This document shows positions 56,929 to 64,000 of a DNA stretch of 64,000 nucleotides, in pieces. A model generated the notes under the pieces. That model did not search any database. It had not been told where the DNA came from and saw only the letters and a list, made by a program, of their open reading frames with translations. Position 1 is the first letter of the stretch, and each line of letters starts with the position of its first letter. The stretch covers positions 99,893,637-99,957,636 of the forward strand of contig NC_133665.1 in NCBI RefSeq assembly GCF_037893015.1, written 5' to 3'. Both the position numbers and the translations under genes were made by a program. Origin of the DNA: Macrotis lagotis (taxonomy: Eukaryota; Chordata; Mammalia; Peramelemorphia; Peramelidae).

Positions 56929-57086
56929 GGGTTTTTTTGGGGGGGGGGGTTGCAAGGTAAATGGGGTTAAGTGGCTTACCCAAGGCCACACAGCTAGGTA
57001 ATTATTAAGTGTCTGAGACCGGATTTGAACTCAGGTACTCCTGACTCCAGGCCAGTGCTCTATCCACTGCGCTACCTAGTTCCCCA
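56929..57086 (-). mobile_element. SINE (WSINE1 type), antisense, in intron 12
   Basis: Flanked by ccttttacataaacttta and ccttttacatagacttta. Has a G run in the T/G tail. Confidence 0.94.
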
Positions 57087-59041
57087 CCTTTTACATAGAC
57101 TTTAAAGTGATTAGTTGAGTTTTTTTTTCTTTCATTCTACTGAATACATATAATAGCCATTCATTGTTGTGATGAAATTCTTAATTGAGGGTTGAGCAGT
57201 TTGAGATGTGTTGTTGTAGATTCTTGTATACCCTTGACTGCTTCTTTATTTATGCCACTGTTGCACCAGTTAACTGCCCACTGTATCAGTCTATGGAACA
57301 CATCCTTTCTTTCTATTCTCATGAAAAGGTGGGAAAGATTCACAATGAATATGCCTGTGATGGAATATTAGCATTATAACAAGATTATTAGTGAAAAAGA
57401 TGCAGGATCATACCTCCAGCAAATATTTTTTTGAGTACCTGCTATTGCAAGGTACCTGGCCAAAGCAAGACAGGAGAAATTCCTTGAAGAAGAAACATGT
57501 TGGGAAGGGTTAGCAGATTCCATATCAAGGTGGCAGGCAACACAGTGAGATGGGGATGGGAATATGCAAGAGGTTATAGTAAATGAATTGTACTCTCCTT
57601 GCTGCAGTGGAATTAAGAGGGTTTCTACTTAGAGAGTTAAAGTTTGGGTTGCCTCAGTGATAAATGACTTCATTGGTGGATTTTGTCTTTACCTCATTGC
57701 CCAATGTGTTTCATAATAGCAAGTGTAATCAGTGTGATTATCTTACCTTGCCTAGTATGAGTATTAAAATAAGAACTTTTTTAAAAATGGGTTTTTGTCA
57801 AACCTTCTGGAAGGACTTTTTGCTTGTTTTCAATATAATTAGCATATCATATTGGTCATAATTGAATGTGTCTGTAATATTATTAACCCAATTGAAATGA
57901 ATTGTGGCAATTTAAAATTGTCCTCCAAAAATCAAATTTGTGAATTTGACTTCTGTGTTACTATTTCCAAGACTTATTGTACCCGAATAAAAATATTTCA
58001 CAGTATCATGCTACCTGCTGATCCTGTGAGCTTGAAGTTTTAAGATTTTTTCCAGTAACATCAAGTAAAATGTGTACTTTTCAGTTTATATTGTGTTCAT
58101 CTTGACACTCCTGTCATCTAGAGCCACTGAATATAATTCTTTCTCCAAAATTTTAGTTTGTTCTGAAATCATTTTCCCTACAGATTTGCATTTCTGTGAA
58201 TTGCAGTATTTGCCTGTGAGCTGTGCTCTTGTTCTACCATTGATGCTGAAAAAATTTTAAAATAACTGACTTATTTATCATGGCTCTGATCTCAGAAATG
58301 TTGATAATGTTTCTGTAGTTAACTTAGTTTATATATCTAGAGGGCATTATTAGCTATACATCTGAAAACTGGATACCCACACAACCAGTTATATGTTGTC
58401 TATAAGCTTATACATGTTTTTTTTTTAATATGATAACCTAGTGTATTTGTTTTGAACTATCTGAGCACTGAGTTAACTACTTCTGTCTGACTTTCACCTA
58501 TGTAAGAAATTAGATACAAAATTGAAAAGAAATTTCCTTAAAAGTTCAAAGTCTTAGCAAATTTGAAAATAGGGTATCTGTTATTTTATTTCACTCAATC
58601 CATGGCTTCTTGATCTTCTTGGACAGTTGGATCATTACTGGACATATGTTTCCCTTTGCCATATCCCTGAAAGGTGAATTGACAAGTTTTCTTAAGCCTC
58701 ATTTTACAGTAATTATAGAAAATATGGATCATCGTTAGAAATAAGTCTAGGAGAGGGTGGGATAAGGGTATGAAGACTCAATGACTTAAGCTTTGTCCTC
58801 CCAGATCTGATGATGATCCCCCTTGTAACTTGAACCATTTCCATCTAGCTTCTCAGGGCAGCAAGGAGCTTGTTAACATCACCAGCTGACCATGTGTCTC
58901 CTTTTCTCAACTCCATTTTCAACTCCGTGCTGAAGAAAAGAGAGAACCTAGCGTGCATTCTATGAAGAAACAGGAAGATGGTTGGGAAGCTGGATGATGC
59001 ATGAAAAATATAATAGGTGAAAAGAGGACAGAGGTGGTTAA

Positions 59042-59127
59042 CTCACTGGCGCCGGCGTTATTTTGGTGCGTCCATTGCCGACAATGGACGTCGTTCCGGG
59101 AAAATCCCGACTCCTGGCGTGAAAGGA
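59042..59127. mobile_element. CpG-dense 86-bp insert flanked by TTAA (candidate piggyBac-type MITE)
   Basis: TTAA lies at both borders (59038 and 59128). There are ten CpGs in 86 bp, against almost none nearby. One end read inward is tcctttcacgcc, like piggyBac termini; the other, ctcactggcgcc, is only loosely its partner. Two internal hairpins are present (59069-59090, stem 9; 59097-59109, stem 5). Confidence 0.5.
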
Positions 59128-59292
59128 TTAAGTGAGCTATTTTTTCTATACCTATATACACAGGACAGCTGCCTTGGCTATACAAGGCCATACACATTTT
59201 CACTCCTTAAGTTGCAGAACCTGTGAGGAACATTGATAACATATATGTTTTTATCATACACAAAATCACATTATACATATTCATATCCACAG

Positions 59293-59401
59293 CCTTTACT
59301 GGACTACATTTTCAGCAGGGGTACCTGCATACAATTCCAATTGGAAAAGGAATTGTTGTACAATATCCCCTATGCTGAAAATGTACCCAAGGTCCAATAG
59401 G
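59293..59401. repeat. Long imperfect inverted repeat (109 nt hairpin)
   Basis: Arms share tacattttcagca (59305) with tgctgaaaatgta (59373), caattcc (59332) with ggaattg (59349), and ctggac with gtccaa at the ends. The fold is a single stem with small bulges and a loop near 59339-59348. Confidence 0.75.
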
Positions 59402-61149
59402 TTATGACAGTTACAGCAGGTAAACAGGTGATGGTTAATGCAACTCCTGTTCAAGATGACTGAAAACATCTTTGTTCGGGTGGATCCTGAGAAAAGGAGG
59501 TAAGACTCCTGTAAAATGGTTAGTATTCATTGACGTTAGTAATTGGAGACTACAGTGACTAATATTTCCAGAGCCTTTCTTGTTGATGGTTGTGGTAGAT
59601 GTGTAACCAGAGCTAAGAAGAAATTTATTCATTGCTGCTTAATAAGAAATTCAGAGACAGGAATCCTTGTGGAATATGTTTACTACTTCTACTTACCTAC
59701 TTTTCACTTTTATTCCCCTTATTCATCATCTTAATTCATTTGAATTTATTTTAATCTAAAATATATGGATATTTGTTCAGATACAAAGTCCCATTCAGCC
59801 CTAGAATGTGTCCCTAGGAAAGCATAATTGTCCTAAGTGACAGCAGACCTCATAGAGTAGGTTTATGCACTCAAAAGAACTAGGGAAAAATGTGAATAAG
59901 GCAGACGTCTCAAGTTTAGATGACTTGAATAAGCATAACTCAGGCAGAAATACTAATGTAGTGCTAGTGTAAATTGTAACTTAAATATATTCTGGTTCTC
60001 TTTAAACTCCCAACAATGTCTACAAAGGCACTGTATTTACTTAAGATGTGTTGTTGGGCAGTGATTGTTCTGGGTTTTTTTTTTTTAAGGAGGAAAAAGT
60101 AATGCTCCAGATATTAGGAGAAAAGTTAACTTTAAAGTTTAAGTAGTGACGTAAATTGAATTAAGGATAGAATTTTCAAATATTGTTAATATAAAAACCT
60201 TAATCAAGAAGAGCTAGCCACATACATGTCTGTTTTGTATAATTGTTTCATGTCTATTGCCCAAGATCCTATATGGCAATAATCTCAAATATTTGATAAA
60301 ATCATTAAGTTTTTTTTATTTTTGAATAGATTTTTATTGATTATCATTATTTTTTACTGCTATAGTTTCCCCAATATCCCTCTTCTTCCTTTCTCAAAAA
60401 GCTATCCCATATAACAGAATCTTCTTTTAAGGCAGAAAGCAAAGTTAGGGAAAAATCAACTAATCAATACTTCTGCAGATATTTTCAAATTTTTTTCACA
60501 TGTAGAACTTGTCACCTCTGCAAAGAGATTGAGTACAAGTATCTTTTTTGTTCGTTTTTAATTTTTTTCATTCTCTCCATTTATATTGTCATTTTTGATA
60601 TTGTTTTCTTGACTGCTTTTTTTTATTATTCTATCAATTTCAGAAGATCTTTTCATGCTTCTTGAATTCATCACCTTCATTTCTTTCAATATAGTGATAT
60701 TCCATTATATTTATTTGTTTAGGCATTTTCCAACTGATAGGCATCTATTTTATTTCTAATTCAAAATTACTTTTCACAAAAAAAGTTCTACTATAATTTT
60801 GGTGTATATAAGGACTTGTTATCAGTGATCTCTTTGGCGTGCAAGCCCAGTTCTAGAATCTTTGAATCAAAGTGTTTAGATGTGAATCATCATAACTTTT
60901 CTTTTTGGTCATGAAATAATATGGCCAATTCTGAAGAAATCCATGTCTGTAAGCAGTGGTAGAATCAAAAAATCTGAAAAATATTTAATTGATTAAATGC
61001 CTAGAACATAATAAATAATAATTTTGAATTAAATATATAAAATAACATGGCAATTTTAAGTGTGTATATCAGATTCAGAGACTTCCGGTATCCTTGAAGT
61101 CATCAAGTCTTTCAAATAATGTATATCCAAAGTATTGTAGAAAAGCAGT

Positions 61150-61770
61150 TCTCTGGATTCAATTTAACAAGTATTTATTGAGCTTCTATGTATGATGCTT
61201 ATGGTAGTGATGCAAAGTGACAGTCCTTGTCTTCAGGGATGGAAATATCTAATTGAATATCTAAGAGTAAAATACAAATTACAATGTTCAAAATTCATCA
61301 GAGAGGTTAGAAGAATAAAATTGAGGAATAATCACTTGTAGCTATCAGAATATCAAAAAAAAAATAATGGTATTTGAGATGAGCTTTGAAGGAAAAGAAA
61401 GCTGTTTGGAATGAGTCTGTTGTATCCAAGTGTCCTGAGGTTAAAAGAGAGCAAGATAAAACCTGAAAATTACTTTGGTCATCCAGTTTGGCCATAATGT
61501 AAAAGATAGTAGCACAAAAGTAGTTTGTAAATTAGGCCTTATGGTTGTGATGGGGCAAGAAGATTTAAACCAGTTTATTTTAGGCAGTGAGTAACAGAAT
61601 GATGACTTAATTTAATTTGTGCCTTAGGAGATTACTTTGACAGTAAAAGATAGATTTGAGAGAATTGACTAGAAGGTTAATATCAAAAGCAATGGTTGTG
61701 TAAAGAAGGTAGTTGTGAGAGGTTTTGAAGGTAAAACCAACAGATTACTAATTGGCTGGAGAGAACAAAG
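61150..61770 (-). mobile_element. L2 LINE and linked repeat, antisense
   Basis: 'acaagtatttattgagcttc', 'gatgagctttgaaggaaaag' and 'gattactttgacagtaaaag' follow the reversed L2-type order seen at 2605-4330. Confidence 0.5.
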
Positions 61771-62096
61771 AAAAGGAAACGGGCTAGAGAAGGACACATA
61801 ACTTGTAAGCTTTTAAGGTAGAGACTGTGTATGACCCTATTACTTATCACTCAGATATTTGAATATCTACTATGTGAAACTACTTTGAGGGCTTGCAAAG
61901 AAAGTAAAACTATCTTTGTCCTCATGGAGGTTTGCTTTACTATCTCTTCATACATACTTTAAATATACTTAGAATGTTACCTGGATAACTCTTTGACTAA
62001 GGTCTCTAGTTGTTGGTTTTTTTCAAAAAAGTTTTTAGCTCGGTCATTAAAATCTTCTCTTTTGCTTAAGTATTTTTCAAGCAAAAGTTCTTGCCA

Positions 62097-62247
62097 GGGG
62101 CAGCTAGGTGGCACAGTGGATAGAGCACTGGCCTTGGAGTCAGGAGTACCTGAGTTCAAATTCGGCCTCAGACACTTAATTACCTAGCTATGTGGCCTTG
62201 GGCAAGCCACTTAATACCATTGCCTTGCAAAATCTTAAAAAAAAAAA
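62097..62247 (+). mobile_element. SINE (WSINE1 type)
   Basis: Near-consensus. Flanked by gttcttgcca and gatcttgcca. Confidence 0.94.
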
Positions 62248-62284
62248 GATCTTGCCATAAAATTTACTGAAAAATAGGTTATTT

Positions 62285-63430
62285 GTGACCTTCCTTATTC
62301 TAGAGCTCAGAACCTCCTGGCACACTATATTTGATCTTTTCTTTCTCTCTCAAACTTCCTGAAAAATCCCTAGCTATTTGCACCAGCTAGTTCTTCTTCC
62401 TTTACTTTTTTCTTTCTTTATAATTCTTACAGTTCAACTTCTAATCTCATTCATTACTCTATTGAAATTATTTTCTTCTAAGTTTCTCATGATTTTTTAT
62501 TTATTTGGATATCCTTATTTTCCTCTGCCTGTCCTTCTGGAGTTTGGCATTGTTGATCACCTCTTCCTATGATTTTCATGTCTGCTCTCTTGGTTCTTTT
62601 CCTCCTACCTGACAACTATTCCTTGGACTCTTTTGTTAGATCATCATTAAGAATATGATCCATTACTGGATATTTCCCGAGATACTTCCCTGGACTCTTT
62701 GCCCCTTTTTATCTCTCTCCTTAGTTGTCTCATGAGCTTCCATGTGTTGAATTGTCATGTATTTGCAGATAACTTCCAAACCTTTATATCTAGACTTAAT
62801 CTTTCCTGAGTTCAAGTTCTGCATCAGCTACTGCCTTTTGGACATTAAAAACTGTACTGTAGGCATTTTAAAATCAATATGTCCAAAGTAAAATTGATTA
62901 TTTTTTTCCAAAACTGTCTTCCCCCCCATATTCTTTTTTTCTTTCCAGTTTATCACCATTATTCTAGCTAACTATGTTTAGAATTTCATTGTTATTCTTT
63001 ACTCTTTGCTTTCTCACCCAATTCTTCAATCACTTCCCAAATTTGATTGTTTATATCTTTACCACACTTAAAGATTTCTGTTCATTTGGTTCATTTGACT
63101 TCCACCCCAATTAAAGCCCTCATCATCTCTTTGGCCTAGACCACAGCTGTCCAAAATTCGACCTATGGTCTGCATGCAACCTGCAGTTCGATTTTATGCA
63201 ATCCCCTGTGTGTTTGCTAAATGCTTTAGTCAGTGAAGCCAAGCTACTGTAGAGCTTTCACTATAATGGCAAATCAAAATATATTGTCTGTTGTTTCCCT
63301 AAAAACTTTTAAAAGGAAAGTTGGTCAGCCCTGGCCTAGACTATTGCCTTTTAATTTGTATCCCTTCCTAATTTTTTCCCCCTGATTCTTCCATACAGTT
63401 ATTCGTCAAGCAAAAGGTCTGTCTAATGGT
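62285..63430 (+). mobile_element. L2 LINE, sense, split by a MITE
   Basis: 'tggcattgttgatcacctct', 'tgccttttggacattaaaaa' and 'cctagactattgcctt' follow the L2 coding order. Broken frames. The MITE at 63142-63333 interrupts it. Confidence 0.75.
63142..63333 (-). mobile_element. hAT-type MITE, copy 2 (192 bp), inverted relative to copy 1
   Basis: A perfect 8-bp duplication, gcctagac, flanks it (63134 and 63334). Ends are cacagctgtccaaaatt and aagttggtcagccctg. Removing it restores the L2 phrase 'gcctagactattgcc'. Confidence 0.9.
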
Positions 63431-63471
63431 GAGACCAAGCGCTACATGTAATATTTCCTAGTGAGTTTGGG

Positions 63472-63638
63472 TTTTTTTTGTTTGTTTTGTTTTTGCAAAG
63501 CAATAGGGTTAAGTGGCTTGCCAAGGCCACACAGTTAGGTAATTAGTAAGTGTCTGAAGCTGAATTTGAACTCAGATTTGGAATGAGTTTGGACTCCACA
63601 AGGCCGGTGCTCTATCCACTGTGCCACCTAGCCTCCCC
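63472..63638 (-). mobile_element. SINE (WSINE1 type), antisense
   Basis: T/G-rich tail, 'ggccacacagttaggtaatt' and 5' end 'ccacctagcctcccc'. A small insertion lies near 63575-63598. Confidence 0.88.
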
Positions 63639-64000
63639 ATGAGTTGTTTTAATAAGGAAAGGAGGTTTTTCTCTTTTTAATAATCCCAGCAATGGTCAAC
63701 CAACAATCATTTAATTAAACTCTTATGATGGTCAAAATATTATGCTAGATGTAGGGGTAATTAATTTGGTAGAAGTCTTGGCCTTTATGTAACAAAAAGG
63801 ATATGAAATCTATTTCTTATGCAGTCATTTCCACAATAACAAAAATAAAGACTAGAAAAAGACAATGGGGAGAAAAGGATCTCTAGGAAGACTTATTAGA
63901 ATAAATAGTATCTGAGATGGGACTAGATACTTAGAAGATCAGAGAGAGAAGGAGATGGGAATTGGAACATTGACTTGGAAAGTGCAGACATCTTGATAAT

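Larger units (their letters stand above)
56011..64000 (+). other. SETD2: SETD2 intron 12 (5' part)
   Basis: No exon 13 is found before the window ends. Contents are antisense SINEs (56929-57086 and 63472-63638), one sense SINE (62097-62247), a CpG-rich TTAA-flanked insert (59042-59127), a long hairpin (59293-59401), antisense L2 (about 61150-61770) and sense L2 (about 62285-63430) carrying a hAT MITE. About 57100-59030 and 59410-60300 look single-copy. Confidence 0.85.

Noticed and set aside
56011-64000. Search for SETD2 exon 13 or a neighbouring gene
   Set aside because: No sequence encoding the expected EVYRIPKK start or an RS-rich segment was seen; the intron appears to run past the window end.
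1-64000. CRISPR arrays, bacterial operons, endogenous retroviruses
   Set aside because: No spaced identical repeats, no bacterial gene arrangement, and no LTR pair or gag/pol/env remnant that I can recognise.

Overview
The window is vertebrate nuclear DNA, almost certainly from a marsupial. It is AT-rich and CpG-poor, and it holds one large, intron-rich protein-coding gene embedded in interspersed repeats. The marsupial call rests on about 28 copies of a tRNA-derived SINE (WSINE1/SINE1 type, with a visible B box, an invariant 'cttaataattacctagctgtgtgg' type core split here by divergence, and target-site duplications), plus L1 of the marsupial type, abundant old L2, MIR and CR1/L3. My guess is an Australian marsupial such as a dasyurid, but the species cannot be fixed by reading alone.

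The gene is SETD2 on the + strand, the enzyme that trimethylates histone H3 lysine 36. Eleven internal coding exons can be placed (numbered 2 to 12 after the human gene). They are a 16-nt microexon at 15098-15113, the giant 4.4-kb exon 3 at 16906-21311, and exons 4 to 12 ending at 56010. All introns are GT-AG, every exon junction keeps the reading frame, and no stop or frameshift is present. Exon 1 lies before the window. The exons encoding the WW and SRI domains lie after it. Exons 3 to 12 give about 2,000 residues: a long disordered RS/acidic N-terminal region, then AWS (exons 4-5), SET (exons 5-8), post-SET (exon 9), a helical segment (exons 10-12) and an acidic linker (exon 12).

Everything else is intronic. 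Positions 1-15097 (intron 1) hold SINEs, antisense L2 and a four-layer nest of L2, L1, L1 and SINE. Intron 3 holds an antisense CR1/L3. Intron 5 (9.3 kb) holds L2, old L1 3' and 5' ends and many SINEs. Intron 6 holds a decayed 7SL RNA retrocopy. Intron 7 is mostly sense-strand L2. Intron 8 has a CR1/L3 scrap. Intron 9 holds a hAT-type MITE. Intron 12 holds a second, inverted copy of that MITE, a CpG-dense TTAA-flanked 86-bp insert and a long imperfect hairpin.

I found no CRISPR array, bacterial-type operon, intact retrovirus or second functional gene. The most useful observations are the conserved 16-nt microexon, the weak splice signals around intron 11 within inverted SINEs, the 7SL retrocopy, the paired MITEs with target-site duplications, and the CpG-rich TTAA insert. 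None amounts to a new biological system.
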